This document shows, piece after piece, positions 10,740 through 20,305 of a stretch of 64,000 bases of DNA (positions are counted from its first letter, which is position 1; the number at the start of each line of letters is the position of its first letter). The notes under the pieces were generated by a model that ran no database searches, was not told the origin of the DNA, and was given only the letters and a program-made list of their open reading frames with translations. This stretch comes from Sva-07 sp963741755 (GTDB taxonomy: Bacteria; Actinomycetota; Acidimicrobiia; Acidimicrobiales; Ilumatobacteraceae): NCBI GenBank assembly GCA_963741755.1, contig CAVUJG010000022.1, positions 1-64,000 on the forward strand, given 5' to 3'. A program made the translations under genes and the position numbers.

Positions 10740-11362
10740 TGCCGTCCCCATTTCCACCCGGCTTCTTCGACCGCGCCGACGAATCCGACGACGGCCGCTT
10801 CTACGCCGTCGATCGTCTCCTGACCCACATCGACGACGGAGCGATCGCCGCCGTCACCAACCTGTACGACGAGCTGGAGCTGACCGGCGAGGTGCTCGAT
10901 CTCTGCTCGTCGTGGATCTCCCACTTCTCGTCAACACCACGGCGGCTGGTGGCACTCGGCATGAACGCGACGGAGTTGGCGGCCAACGAGGCTGCTGCTG
11001 ACTGGCTCGTGCACGACCTGAACACCGATCCCGTGCTGCCGTTCGCCGATTCGTCGTTCGACGCGGTCACCTGCTGTGTGTCGGTCGACTATCTGACCCG
11101 GCCGCTCGAGGTGTTCGCTGAAGTCGCACGCGTGCTGCGACCGGGCGGGGTGTTCGTGTGCACGTTCTCGAACCGGTGTTTCCCCACGAAGGCAATCCGC
11201 GGGTGGCTGTCGACGAACGACGAGGGCCACTGCGCGATCGTGAGCGCCTACTTCGAACTCACACCAGGCTTCGACGAGCCAACGGTGCAACTCCGCAATC
11301 CCGGTGTTCGAGGCGATCCGCTCTACGCGGTGTGGGCCCGCCACGCAATCTCGGTGCGCTGA
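10739..11362 (+). CDS. Class I SAM-dependent methyltransferase
   Basis: A 207-residue protein. The core Rossmann signature is reduced but recognisable: EVLDLCSSWISHF (motif I position), VALGMNATELAANEAA (motif II), LPFADSSFDAVTCCVSVDYL (motif IV) and VLRPGGVFVCTFSNRCF (motif V), as in Methyltransf_11 proteins. Motif I has CSSW in place of GxGxG, so SAM binding may be altered. The ATG overlaps the sulfotransferase stop by one base, implying translational coupling. No substrate can be inferred. Confidence 0.75.
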   Translation: MPSPFPPGFFDRADESDDGRFYAVDRLLTHIDDGAIAAVTNLYDELELTGEVLDLCSSWISHFSSTPRRLVALGMNATELAANEAAADWLVHDLNTDPVLPFADSSFDAVTCCVSVDYLTRPLEVFAEVARVLRPGGVFVCTFSNRCFPTKAIRGWLSTNDEGHCAIVSAYFELTPGFDEPTVQLRNPGVRGDPLYAVWARHAISVR

Positions 11363-11412
11363 GTCCCGCCTTCCGGGACTCCAGCCACCGAGATCCCATT
11401 GCATGGGGCAAC

Positions 11413-11850
11413 TCAGCGGGCATGGTCGATCGCGGCCAGCAGTTCGGCGGGCTGATCGGTTCCGATCCGGAACACCTTGCCCGAACGAAGGCTCAGCTCG
11501 ACGGCTTCACGACCAGCGTTGTTGTACATCCAGCCGCGGGAGACCTTTCTGATTCCCCAGCCGTGCCACCAGCTGTTGCGGACGTGGCGTGCTCCGTTCA
11601 CGTCAGCGAGCTCGATATGACGGCGCGGCCATCCCCATCCGAACGATGTGGTCACCGACCGATCGTCGACGACCACCGTGAGCCGAGCGGCGATCACTCC
11701 GGTCACGATCAGGAGCACCATGGCCGCCTGGTACCACCAGTACCCACCACCGAAGTCGTCACGTTCGCGGAATCCGATTACGGCCAACACCACGCCGAAC
11801 ACCGAGATCAGGTACATCATCGGCGCTGATTGAACGTGGCGATACGGCAT
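11413..11850 (-). CDS. Small two-helix membrane protein, PH-like
   Basis: A 145-residue protein with two transmembrane helices (MMYLISVFGVVLAVIGF and AAMVLLIVTGVIAARLTVVV), then a beta-rich segment (SVTTSFGWGWPRRHIELADV, LRSGKVFRIGTDQPAELLAAI). The layout resembles bacterial PH-domain membrane proteins, but I do not recognise a named family. A GTG at 11895 would add 15 residues. It is divergent from the gene at 11937. Confidence 0.6.
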   Translation of the reverse strand: MPYRHVQSAPMMYLISVFGVVLAVIGFRERDDFGGGYWWYQAAMVLLIVTGVIAARLTVVVDDRSVTTSFGWGWPRRHIELADVNGARHVRNSWWHGWGIRKVSRGWMYNNAGREAVELSLRSGKVFRIGTDQPAELLAAIDHAR

Positions 11851-11936
11851 CGGGTCAACTGTGCCACACCCCTCGTTCACACTGGTCTCAGACACCGCCG
11901 CCCGCCGGGTGGCACGAGCATCACGAGGAGTACGCC

Positions 11937-12404
11937 GTGTTGGTATTGATCGCCACGAACGAACTGCAGGGGGCGACCCCTGGCGACTACAGCTTCACCG
12001 TCGAAGGTGAGCTGGTCACGCCGCTCGCCGCCGAATGTGCGTCAGGCGAACGGTGCGGCTGCAACCGAGGATTTCCGGGCCTCGCCAGCGGCTTTGCGAC
12101 CACCACGGCAATGGTCGTCGATCGACCCGGCGTCACCGAAGACGACCTGCGCGATGCCGTGTTCGACTGGCTCGACCGCACCGGCTGGATCGACCTGTTC
12201 GAGGACACGGCCAACGAGCGGGCTGCATCGTCGGTCGACGATGACGAGTTCGATCTCGACGGCGACGTCGACGACCTGATCGAGTCGATCATCGACGAGC
12301 ACGTCGACTGCATCCACGAAATCTGCTCCACCTATCCCGTCGGCACCGTCGTGGTGCGACTGGGCGACCTCGTGATGACACGGGCGTACCCCTCGGCTGC
12401 ATGA
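11937..12404 (+). CDS. Hypothetical acidic cytoplasmic protein with a Cys cluster
   Basis: 155 residues with a GTG start preceded by AGGAG. The N-terminal half carries AECASGERCGCNRGFPGL, three cysteines in a short loop. The C-terminal half is very acidic (DDDEFDLDGDVDDLIES) and has two more Cys (DCIHEIC). The Cys pattern could bind metal or form disulfides; no family is recognised. There are no signal peptide or membrane segments. It is followed 88 bp later by a methyltransferase on the same strand. Confidence 0.65.
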   Translation: MLVLIATNELQGATPGDYSFTVEGELVTPLAAECASGERCGCNRGFPGLASGFATTTAMVVDRPGVTEDDLRDAVFDWLDRTGWIDLFEDTANERAASSVDDDEFDLDGDVDDLIESIIDEHVDCIHEICSTYPVGTVVVRLGDLVMTRAYPSAA

Positions 12405-12492
12405 AGCCCGGATCCAAGGCGATCATGAGCGCCGTCACACTGGTCGAAACGACGATCATGGCCGAAGCCAGGGCGCCTGGAAGACTGAGCCG

Positions 12493-13110
12493 ATGGGGAT
12501 CTACGACACCTACGTGCTGCCCCACGTCGTCGCTGTCGCCTGCGGCACCGGCGACGTGGCGAAACAGCGACGCAAAGTCGTTCCTCGTGCGACGGGCCGA
12601 GTGCTCGAGGTCGGCATGGGGCCGGGCCTGAATCTGCCGTTCTACGACCGAGCGACGGTCGAGTTGGTCTGGGGTCTGGAACCGTCCGAGGGGATGCGAC
12701 GCAAGGCGGCGCCCGCACTGGAGGCCACCGACCTCGACGTGCGGTGGCTCGATCTGCCGGGCGAGGAGATCCCGCTCGACGACAACAGCGCCGACACGAT
12801 CGTGCTCACGTACACGTTGTGCTCGATTGCCGACTGGGAACGCGCCCTCGCCCAGATGCGACGGGTGCTCAAGCCGGAGGGCCAGTTGCTGTTCTCCGAG
12901 CACGGTGAAGCCCCCGACGAGTCGGTGCGGAAGTGGCAGCATCGAATCGATCCGGTGTGGACCCGCTTGGCCGGCGGCTGCCACATCACCCGGCCGATCC
13001 CGAAGCTCATCGAATCGGCCGGCTTCGAACTCGTCGAGGTCGAGTCGGGCTATCTCCCGGGCGCCAAGATCGCTTCGTACCACTCCTCGGGAGTGGCTCG
13101 CCCTCGCTGA
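12493..13110 (+). CDS. Class I SAM-dependent methyltransferase
   Basis: 205 residues with canonical motifs: VLEVGMGPGLNLPFY (motif I), WGLEPSEGMRRKA (motif II acidic loop), DDNSADTIVLTYTLCSI (motif IV) and MRRVLKPEGQLLFSEHGEAP (motif V). The overall form matches the UbiE/phosphatidylethanolamine N-methyltransferase-like group (Methyltransf_11). It ends SGYLPGAKIASYHSSGVA, a pattern seen in small proteins annotated as generic methyltransferases. Convergent with the MOSC gene, 22 bp away. Confidence 0.8.
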   Translation: MGIYDTYVLPHVVAVACGTGDVAKQRRKVVPRATGRVLEVGMGPGLNLPFYDRATVELVWGLEPSEGMRRKAAPALEATDLDVRWLDLPGEEIPLDDNSADTIVLTYTLCSIADWERALAQMRRVLKPEGQLLFSEHGEAPDESVRKWQHRIDPVWTRLAGGCHITRPIPKLIESAGFELVEVESGYLPGAKIASYHSSGVARPR

Positions 13111-13132
13111 AGTTCGGCGCTCCTCGCCGGGC

Positions 13133-13984
13133 TCAGACGAACGTCATGGCGTCGCCGATGCTCACGACACCGGGGGTCACGATCGACGCGTAGACACCGA
13201 GGTTCTGGTCGAGGTCGCGCACGATGTGACGCAGCACGGCCCGATCGGCAGGGATCTGGTCGCTGATCTCGCGAGTCACCATCACGCACCGAGGACACGG
13301 TGCGGCGAACTCGATGGTCGCCGTTCCGATCGTCGCCCGCCGACCGGTCCAGTCGAACTCTGGGTGTCCGGGCGTCGACACGTCCGCGGCGTCGCCGCCG
13401 GTGTCGACGACGAACGACGGCCGGAATCGGCGGACGTCGACGTTCGAGTCGGGCAACGCCGCGGAGAGCGCGGCGAGCGCTGCTTCGGTCATGACCATCA
13501 GTGGGAACGCGTCGTAGTACGTGCCGGGTGGCGACTCGAACTCGGAGATCGTCGGCGGAAAGATCGAGAAGTCCGGGAACGGCTCGTCGTCCTCTCGTCC
13601 GAAGATGCCGCGCAGCTCAGCCACGACGTCGTCGGAGTCGGGCGCACCGCGCCGGTAGTGGTCGAGGTCGTCGACCGGCCGGAGCCGTTCGAGCTGGACC
13701 CGATGGTCGAGTGCGGCACTGACCCGGTCGTCGACGTCGGAATCCGTTGTCCGCACCATCGATCCGTCCGGCAGGGTGATCTCGACATGGCCATCGTCGA
13801 CATCGGTCGCCGCAAGCCGCATCAGCGAGCCGATCTTCTTGGCACCGCGAATCCCGCCCCGTTCGAGATCCCGCACCGCCCACGTGCGATCACCCACGAT
13901 GCCGAGTTCGTCGAGTTCGAACGATTCGACCCGGCCACCGACCATCGACTTGACCGGATACCGCCAGAGTTGGGAGACCTGCAT
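13133..13984 (-). CDS. MOSC domain protein
   Basis: 283 residues. The N-terminal MOSC_N beta-barrel begins MQVSQLWRYPVKSMVGGRV. The C-terminal MOSC domain contains RFRPSFVVD and the conserved Cys motif APCPRCVMVTREI, which in this superfamily (MOCOS C-terminus, YcbX, mARC) binds the molybdenum cofactor and transfers or coordinates sulfur. The target is unknown. The ATG at 13984 gives the expected family N-terminus. Its start faces the end of the alcohol dehydrogenase gene, 17 bp upstream on the same strand. Confidence 0.85.
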   Translation of the reverse strand: MQVSQLWRYPVKSMVGGRVESFELDELGIVGDRTWAVRDLERGGIRGAKKIGSLMRLAATDVDDGHVEITLPDGSMVRTTDSDVDDRVSAALDHRVQLERLRPVDDLDHYRRGAPDSDDVVAELRGIFGREDDEPFPDFSIFPPTISEFESPPGTYYDAFPLMVMTEAALAALSAALPDSNVDVRRFRPSFVVDTGGDAADVSTPGHPEFDWTGRRATIGTATIEFAAPCPRCVMVTREISDQIPADRAVLRHIVRDLDQNLGVYASIVTPGVVSIGDAMTFV

Positions 13985-14001
13985 CCCCCCGACCGTATTC
14001 G

Positions 14002-14985
14002 TCACATCGTCAGCACGGCCGCACCGGAGACGTTGCCGGCGCCCAGGTCCGCGAGTGCCAGGTTCGCATCCTCCAACGAATACACGTCGGCAATGGTGCG
14101 GATCGGGATCTCCGCAGCGAGCGCCAGGAACTCCTCGGCGTCGAGCCGAGTGAAGTTGGCCACGCTGCGCAGCCCGCGTTCTCGCCAGAGCAGGTCGTAG
14201 TCGAACGCTGGGATCTCGTCGAGATGGATCGCATTGATCGCGACGGTGCCGCCCGGCGCCACCGCTCGCAGCGCGGCGACCACTACCGAGCCGACCGGCG
14301 CGAAGGTGACCGCCGCGTCGAGTTCGACCGGTGGGATGTCGTCGTACCCGCCCGCCCACGCCGCCCCGAACTCGAGCGCCCGCTGACGCTCGGATGCTGA
14401 ACGGGTGGCCACGTACACCTCGCAGCCCCAGTGGGTCGCAACCTGCAGCGCCAGGAGCGCGGAGGCACCGAATCCGAAGAGACCGAGGCGACCACCGGGC
14501 TGAATACCGGAGATCCTGAGCGATCGATAGCCGATGACGCCACCGCACAGCAACGGTGCGGCATCGATGTCGGAGAACGCATCCGGGATCGGGAAGACGA
14601 AATCGGCTCGGGCCAGCATCGTGTCGGCGTAGCCCCCGTCGCGATCCCAGCCGGTGAACTCCGCGAGGTCGCACAGGTTCTCGGCACCGGAGCGACATCG
14701 CTGGCATGCACCACACGACCCGGCGAGCCAGGCGACACCGACACGATCGCCGAGCGACCATCGCTGCACTCCGGCGCCGAGCGCAGCCACCCGACCGACC
14801 ACCTGATGGCCCGGCACGATGGGGAGCCGACGCGCCGCCAGGTCACCCTCGACCATCTGCAGGTCGGTTCGACACACTCCGCACGCGGCCACCCCGATGA
14901 CGATCTCGCCAGGCCCAGGGCTCGGCGCATCCGCGATGCGCAGCTCGAGTGGCCGCCCGGACATCGGGCCCGGGTGCGAGAGCAC
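14002..14985 (-). CDS. Zinc-dependent alcohol dehydrogenase
   Basis: 327 residues of the medium-chain dehydrogenase/reductase family. Catalytic zinc ligands are in AACGVCRTDLQ and VPGHQVVGRV; structural zinc cysteines are in SCGACQRCRSGAENLCDL; the Rossmann nucleotide-binding turn is GLFGFGASALLALQVA. It resembles the AdhP-like zinc-binding dehydrogenases and probably uses NAD(P). The GTG at 14985 gives VLSHPGPMSGRPLELRI, which aligns with the normal family N-terminus; an ATG at 14964 would remove 7 residues. Substrate not predictable. Confidence 0.8.
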   Translation of the reverse strand: MLSHPGPMSGRPLELRIADAPSPGPGEIVIGVAACGVCRTDLQMVEGDLAARRLPIVPGHQVVGRVAALGAGVQRWSLGDRVGVAWLAGSCGACQRCRSGAENLCDLAEFTGWDRDGGYADTMLARADFVFPIPDAFSDIDAAPLLCGGVIGYRSLRISGIQPGGRLGLFGFGASALLALQVATHWGCEVYVATRSASERQRALEFGAAWAGGYDDIPPVELDAAVTFAPVGSVVVAALRAVAPGGTVAINAIHLDEIPAFDYDLLWRERGLRSVANFTRLDAEEFLALAAEIPIRTIADVYSLEDANLALADLGAGNVSGAAVLTM

Positions 14986-15032
14986 CTGCGATCGGCGGCG
15001 TGACGTCACATCAGCCCTCGCACCGCCAGACG

Positions 15033-16493
15033 CTACGCGAGCGTGAGGATGTCGCGGAACGCGGCGTCGACGGCGTCGCGGAAGTCGCCGGGAGCATCGA
15101 TCGCCGTCGGGTCGATGAAGAGGCCGATGTCGAAGCCGTTCTCGTAGCTCAGCGCCGTGGCGTTGCAAGCCGTGCCGGCCACCGGGCCCATCGTGACGAT
15201 GTACAGCACCTTGGCGCCCGACACATACAGCGGAATGGGAGCGCCGCGCAGGTTCGACGTGGCGAAGTCGATCTTGGCTGCCGCAGCACGAGCGGCGCTG
15301 GTGATCACCGACGTGGGCAACCAGTTGGCGACGCCGGAGAGCGCGCTCATCCCACCGCCACTGTGTTCCATCGCTTCGCGCTTGACGGCGAGGCGAGTGT
15401 GGACGTCAGCGACCCGCTCGGCGAGCGGCATCGAGGTACCGGGTACCTGTACCGGCACCGGGGTGAACGAGTTGCCGCCGATGGCGCTGTCGTGACGGGT
15501 ACTGAGCACGAAGCTGGTGTTGAAGGCGTCGATCTCGATGTCGCGGTCGGCGTGATAGCGCACGGCGCCTTCGACCATTCCCGCGAGGAAGACGTCATTG
15601 ATCGTCACGCCCGATCGTTTGGCCGCCGCCTTCAGTTCGTCGAGCGGCACCGAGACGTGTTCGAGATGACGATGACGCGAGCGCTCCTTCCACAGCGGCG
15701 ACCCACCCTCGACTTCGTTGCCCGAGCCGGTGAGGGCCCCCAGCGTCGACGACACCATCTCGACGACGCCCTCGATCGAGTTCTTCGCCCGATGCGGATC
15801 AGCTGGCCAGATCACGACCTCGCCGGCAACCCGACGGGCAACGCCGAGTTGACGACGCACGAGGTGGGCGAGCGACTGTCCGACCGCCGTGGGGAATCCG
15901 TCGGTCAGGTCACCACCGAGCTGCTTTGCGTGGTGGCTCTCGACCGCCTCCGCCACGATCGTTTCGAGGTCGATGTCGTCGGGCATCGGCGCGTCGGGTT
16001 CGATCTGTTGATACATCTCGGCCATCCGCAGCTGGCCGATCCCGTCACTGACCGCGTGATGCACGATTGCCCAGATCGCCGACCGGCCACCCTTGACGCC
16101 GTCGATCAGCACGAATCGCCACAGCGGTCGGGTGCGATCGAGGGGTTCCTGGTACAGCTGGGCGGCGAGGTCGTACAGCTGGCGCTCGGTGCCGGGCTTG
16201 GGCAGGCGTACGTGGCGCACGTGGAAGTCGACGTCGAACTCGGGGTCGGGCACCCACGCCGGCGGCGCGAGTCGGCCCAGGCCGGGAACGACTCGTTCGT
16301 GGAGGCGCGGGATCTTGGCGACCGCCCTTCGCATCGTGCGACGGAAGTGCTCCGCGTCGATCGGGCCGTCCAAGAGCGTGAGCGACGCGCCGCTCGGGTT
16401 CAGCCACGGATCCTTCTCCACGTTCCACATCAGGGCTTCGTGGTCCGACATGCGGTCGCTGAACCGTGTCTCGCGTTCTCGGGTTTCGGCCAT
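15033..16493 (-). CDS. Wax ester synthase / diacylglycerol acyltransferase (WS/DGAT)
   Basis: 486 residues starting MAETRERETRFSDRMSDHEALMW. The catalytic HHxxxDG motif is present (VHHAVSDGIG, about residue 150), followed by the PLW segment and the conserved NxRxxP-like stretch near TSNLRGAPIPLYV. The family makes wax esters or triacylglycerol from acyl-CoA at the membrane surface. It follows the HAD-acyltransferase gene by 25 bp on the same strand, so the pair may form a glycerolipid synthesis and storage operon (inference from context). Confidence 0.88.
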   Translation of the reverse strand: MAETRERETRFSDRMSDHEALMWNVEKDPWLNPSGASLTLLDGPIDAEHFRRTMRRAVAKIPRLHERVVPGLGRLAPPAWVPDPEFDVDFHVRHVRLPKPGTERQLYDLAAQLYQEPLDRTRPLWRFVLIDGVKGGRSAIWAIVHHAVSDGIGQLRMAEMYQQIEPDAPMPDDIDLETIVAEAVESHHAKQLGGDLTDGFPTAVGQSLAHLVRRQLGVARRVAGEVVIWPADPHRAKNSIEGVVEMVSSTLGALTGSGNEVEGGSPLWKERSRHRHLEHVSVPLDELKAAAKRSGVTINDVFLAGMVEGAVRYHADRDIEIDAFNTSFVLSTRHDSAIGGNSFTPVPVQVPGTSMPLAERVADVHTRLAVKREAMEHSGGGMSALSGVANWLPTSVITSAARAAAAKIDFATSNLRGAPIPLYVSGAKVLYIVTMGPVAGTACNATALSYENGFDIGLFIDPTAIDAPGDFRDAVDAAFRDILTLA

Positions 16494-16518
16494 GGTCGTC
16501 TCGCTTCGTGTCGGTGCG

Positions 16519-17961
16519 TCAGGTGTCGGTGCCGGGCCGGCGATCCAACTCGGCCTCGGGATCACCGTGATACCCGGGCGGGTAGGTGAGCGCCAACTCC
16601 TCCGCCGTCGGGGTCCGCTGCACCCGAGCCTCGGCGGGCAGCTGCGCGCTGAGTGCCTTCATGATCTTCTTGGTGTCGGCGTCGGGGCTGCGATGGTTCA
16701 ACTTCACCGGCGGACCGACCTTGACCGCCACCAGCGGGCGGTCGGTCAGTGACATCTTGGGAAGCCGGGAACTGCGCGGCCACACCTTCTCGGTGCCCCA
16801 CAACCCGATCGGGATCACGGGTGCGCCAGTCGCAGCCGCGATCCGAGCCGCACCCCAACGACCCTTCAGGACCGGATCGAAGAACGCGGGGCCACGAGGA
16901 ATCGTTCCTTCAGGAGCGATCATCAACAGCTCGCCGGCTTCGACGGCAGCGATCGCCGCGTCGAGCGGTTCGTCGGACCCGGTGCCGCGATCGACCCGGA
17001 TGCCGCCCGAGGCCTTCATCAGACGCCCGACGATCGGCACGTCGAACACCTCTTTCTTGCCGAGCCCGCGAACGTTGCGTCCGGTCTTGGCGATCACGAG
17101 ACCCATCACGAGCGGGTCGAAATACGAGCGATGGTTGAACACCAGGATCGCAGGACCGCTGGCGGGAATGTTCTCGAGGCCCTCGAACTCGATGCGGGCG
17201 TTCGGAGTCACGATCTCCCGGCGCATGAACGGGCGGCCCCATTCCTGAAGTTCGCGACCGAGGATCTTCGACACCCCGTCGGAGCGGTCGAAGTGCACGA
17301 CCGGCCATCCCCGGATGGTCGCGGTGATCCGCATTTGCAGGTCCGGGTTGACGACGACCGGATGGCCGACGTCGGCGAGCAGCGGAGCGTCGAAGTAGCT
17401 GTCGCTGTAGGCCCACGACTCGGCGAGGTTGGCATCGTGGGCGTCGGCCCACAGCGCAACGGCGTCGGCCTTCGAGCGCCCCCAGACGAACTCTCCGGTC
17501 ATGCGGCCGGTGAACACTTCGTCGCCGTCGGGCCCGACGGTGCGTTCCCACTGGGTCGCCACGACGTCGTCGAAGCCGAGACGGTCGGCGAACGGTTTCA
17601 CGAACACGAGCGGTGACGTGGTGGCCATCACCAGACGACGACCGGCGGCCCGGTGCTCGTCGATGGCCTTGGCAGCGCCGGGGAGCAACATGCCGACCAG
17701 CTCGTCGGCGGCTTCTTTCATGGCTGCGTCGACGGTGGCGACACTCCAACCGTTGGCGGCTCGGCTCGACAAACGGGCCGGCTGCATCATCAGCCAGGTC
17801 TCACCGAACTGCTCGTAGAACTTGGTGAGCACGTCGACGAGCGGAAGATCGTGGGCGCCGCCGAGACCGTGCTCCGCCAGATGTTTGCGGAACACGGTCG
17901 CGGACGACGACGTGATCAGTGTCCGATCGAGATCGAACACGGCAAGCGCACGGCGAGACAT
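16519..17961 (-). CDS. HAD-IB phosphatase fused to a PlsC-type acyltransferase
   Basis: 480 residues in two domains. The N-terminus is a HAD-IB hydrolase: VFDLDRTLI nucleophile motif, ATTSPLVFVKPFA and AYSDSYFDAPLL. From about residue 240 there is a 1-acylglycerol-3-phosphate acyltransferase: NHRSYFDP (NHxxxxD block), GGIRVDRG, and APEGTIPRG (EGT block). Actinobacteria often have this fusion, which could dephosphorylate and acylate successive glycerolipid intermediates at the membrane. It is first in a likely two-gene unit with the WS/DGAT gene downstream. Confidence 0.88.
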   Translation of the reverse strand: MSRRALAVFDLDRTLITSSSATVFRKHLAEHGLGGAHDLPLVDVLTKFYEQFGETWLMMQPARLSSRAANGWSVATVDAAMKEAADELVGMLLPGAAKAIDEHRAAGRRLVMATTSPLVFVKPFADRLGFDDVVATQWERTVGPDGDEVFTGRMTGEFVWGRSKADAVALWADAHDANLAESWAYSDSYFDAPLLADVGHPVVVNPDLQMRITATIRGWPVVHFDRSDGVSKILGRELQEWGRPFMRREIVTPNARIEFEGLENIPASGPAILVFNHRSYFDPLVMGLVIAKTGRNVRGLGKKEVFDVPIVGRLMKASGGIRVDRGTGSDEPLDAAIAAVEAGELLMIAPEGTIPRGPAFFDPVLKGRWGAARIAAATGAPVIPIGLWGTEKVWPRSSRLPKMSLTDRPLVAVKVGPPVKLNHRSPDADTKKIMKALSAQLPAEARVQRTPTAEELALTYPPGYHGDPEAELDRRPGTDT

Positions 17962-17986
17962 CGCCGCGAGCCTACGTGGTCAGACG

Positions 17987-20284
17987 TCAGGGAGCCGGTG
18001 CCGGCAGCGGTGTCGCGGTCTCCGCCGGAGTCGGAAGGGTGCTCACACCCTGAATGACACCGTTGCTCGCCTGACGATCAGGATCGGCGACCGCAGCCCC
18101 GCCGATCGTGACCGGCGGGCCGGCGACCACGGTATAGAGCCCGGCCCCGAGCGAGTCGAACGACCCGGCCGCCACGAGTTCGGCAAGAGAGACCCGGCCC
18201 TCCTCGAGCAATGCCACCACGAAGACCGCGGCTGCCTCGCGATCGTCGGGATCTGTCAGCGATGCGACCAGTTCGTCCTGGCCCTCGAATGCCGAGTCGA
18301 GCGGGGCAAGCGCCGTGAAGGTGTCCAAGCCATCGAGGAAGCCCGGCAGAACTGGCAGGGCGTTGTTGACGATCGCCACCAGCGTTGTGTACGTGCCGGC
18401 CTTCTCGAGTTCCTGGAGCAGCGTTCCCACCGGGTTTGGGGAAACCGTCGTGGGCGGAACCGTCTCGGGTGGCGCAGTCGTCGGCGGCACCGTTGTGGCA
18501 GGCGGGACCGTCGTCGCAGGCGGCACCGTCGTGGCGGGTGGGACCGTCGTGGCCGGAGTGCCGCTCTCGACGCCGAGCAGATAGATCGCCTGCAGGGTGG
18601 CGGTGTCGATCACACCGGTCTCGGGCACGCCGAGCTCACGCTGGAGCGCCTTCACCGAGTCGGTGAGCTCCTGTGTCCAGATGCCATCGATCGGACCGGT
18701 GTAGAAGCCCAGTTCGGTCAGCAGGATCTGGACTTCCATCGTGCTCTGCATGAGCGCATCGGCCTGATCGCCGAGCGCCTGGCGCATGGCGGCGTCGGTT
18801 GCCGCGTCCCAGACCCCGGTGGGCGGTAGGCCGACCGACGTCTGGAAGGCTGCGATCGCTGCGGTGAGTTCCGGGCTGTCGAGGCCGTCGATCGGGCCGG
18901 TGTAGAAGCCGAGGAAGCTGAGCGCCAACTGGATCTGCGTGTTCAGCGAAGCGGCTGCGTATGCCTCGAACTGGCGGCGCAGCACGGTGATGTCGACATC
19001 GGAGCTGTTGAGGTCGGTGATGATGCCGGCTTCGAGGCGAGCGGAGGTGTACCGCGCGAACGTGGGATCGCCGTTGTCGTCGAGGGCGATCTGGCCACTC
19101 ACGCCGTCGTAGTTGATGTCGTCGCCCGACTCGAGGTTGTCGAGGCAGTCGGCGTAGGTCGTGCAGGTGACACCGTCGCCGGTGACGATGATCGCTGCCT
19201 CGGCGAGGCTGTCGGCGTCGCCGGCGTCGAGCACGGCGGTGGCCAACGAGAGCACCATGGCGCAGTCGTACGCCTGCGGCGCGTTCGCCACCTGGCCGTT
19301 CGGATCCTGCTCGAACAGCCGCTCCAGGAAGGCGCGGGTTCCCATCGTTCCGAGCATCTGGAACCCGTCGACGGCCGTTGCCTCGGTACCGGCCGTCGCC
19401 AGCTCGGCGATGCGCGGCGAGAAGAACGCATCGAGACCGATCATGGTGGCGGGGTCGAGGCCGGCAGAGACCAGCGCCGAGAGCAGGTTGGCGCCCTCTT
19501 CGTAGGTGACGAGGATCGACACGTCGGGCTGCAACGCCGCCACTTCTTGGGCGATGCCGGCGAACTGCACCCGTCGAGGGTTGTAGTCGACAACGCTCGG
19601 CACGAGACCGGCCGACTGGAGCACGGCGGCCATCGTGTTGCCGATGGACTGGCCGTACGCGTCGCCACGAGCGACGATCGCCACCTTCCACGGCGCCTCG
19701 GGCGCGGTTTCATCGCGCCGCTCGATGATCTGGCCCGCCAGGTAGGTGGCGGTGACATCATCGGGAACGGCAGTACGGAAGAGCGCCAGCGGATCCTGGC
19801 CCAGCGTCAAGCTGGGGACCGTTGCGGACGCCGAGCAGATCGTTGAATCGAGGGCGACCACTTCGTCGCGAACCTCGCGGCCGCCCGACGAGCCAGCGGG
19901 ACCGATCAATGCCTGCGCGCCACCGTCGACCGCGGCTGTCACGTTCGCGGCCGGCTCGGCGCCGGCCTCGGCGACCGACGTGGTGATGGTGAGCGGGCCT
20001 TCGAGCACGCCGCCGCCATCGTTGACGTCTTCGACGGCGAAGTCGGCACCGCGCTGCTGCCCCTGGAACAGGGTGGCCAGCAGACCAGACGACGGAGCGA
20101 GCAGTCCAACGTCGAGACCCTCGCCGGTCAGTCCGGCCTCGGTCGTCTCCGGCGTCGCTTCGGTGGTCTCCGGTGACGCCTCCGTGGTGGGGCTGGCGTC
20201 GTCGTCGCTGCCACTGCACCCGGCGATCAGAACGGCGGCGGCGATCAATGCAGCGACCGAACGGTTCCGTCTACTACGAACCAT
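17987..20284 (-). CDS. Four-module lipoprotein: type-1 binding protein, two PG-binding domains, FAS1
   Basis: 765 residues. The lipobox is LIAGCSGS, followed by a Glu/Thr-rich linker (SPETTEATPETTEA). Residues about 55-400 are a LivJ-like type-1 periplasmic binding protein (GLLAPSSGLLATLFQGQQRG). Residues about 440-580 are two PG_binding_1 modules, each with LGFYTGPIDG. A PATTV repeat linker follows, then a C-terminal fasciclin domain (YTTLVAIVNNALPVL, FTALAPLDSAF). GAGGAG lies five bases before the ATG. It suggests a membrane lipoprotein bridging ligand capture, cell wall and adhesion. No permease is adjacent. Confidence 0.85.
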   Translation of the reverse strand: MVRSRRNRSVAALIAAAVLIAGCSGSDDDASPTTEASPETTEATPETTEAGLTGEGLDVGLLAPSSGLLATLFQGQQRGADFAVEDVNDGGGVLEGPLTITTSVAEAGAEPAANVTAAVDGGAQALIGPAGSSGGREVRDEVVALDSTICSASATVPSLTLGQDPLALFRTAVPDDVTATYLAGQIIERRDETAPEAPWKVAIVARGDAYGQSIGNTMAAVLQSAGLVPSVVDYNPRRVQFAGIAQEVAALQPDVSILVTYEEGANLLSALVSAGLDPATMIGLDAFFSPRIAELATAGTEATAVDGFQMLGTMGTRAFLERLFEQDPNGQVANAPQAYDCAMVLSLATAVLDAGDADSLAEAAIIVTGDGVTCTTYADCLDNLESGDDINYDGVSGQIALDDNGDPTFARYTSARLEAGIITDLNSSDVDITVLRRQFEAYAAASLNTQIQLALSFLGFYTGPIDGLDSPELTAAIAAFQTSVGLPPTGVWDAATDAAMRQALGDQADALMQSTMEVQILLTELGFYTGPIDGIWTQELTDSVKALQRELGVPETGVIDTATLQAIYLLGVESGTPATTVPPATTVPPATTVPPATTVPPTTAPPETVPPTTVSPNPVGTLLQELEKAGTYTTLVAIVNNALPVLPGFLDGLDTFTALAPLDSAFEGQDELVASLTDPDDREAAAVFVVALLEEGRVSLAELVAAGSFDSLGAGLYTVVAGPPVTIGGAAVADPDRQASNGVIQGVSTLPTPAETATPLPAPAP

Positions 20285-20305
20285 GACTACTCCTCGAGAA
20301 CACAT

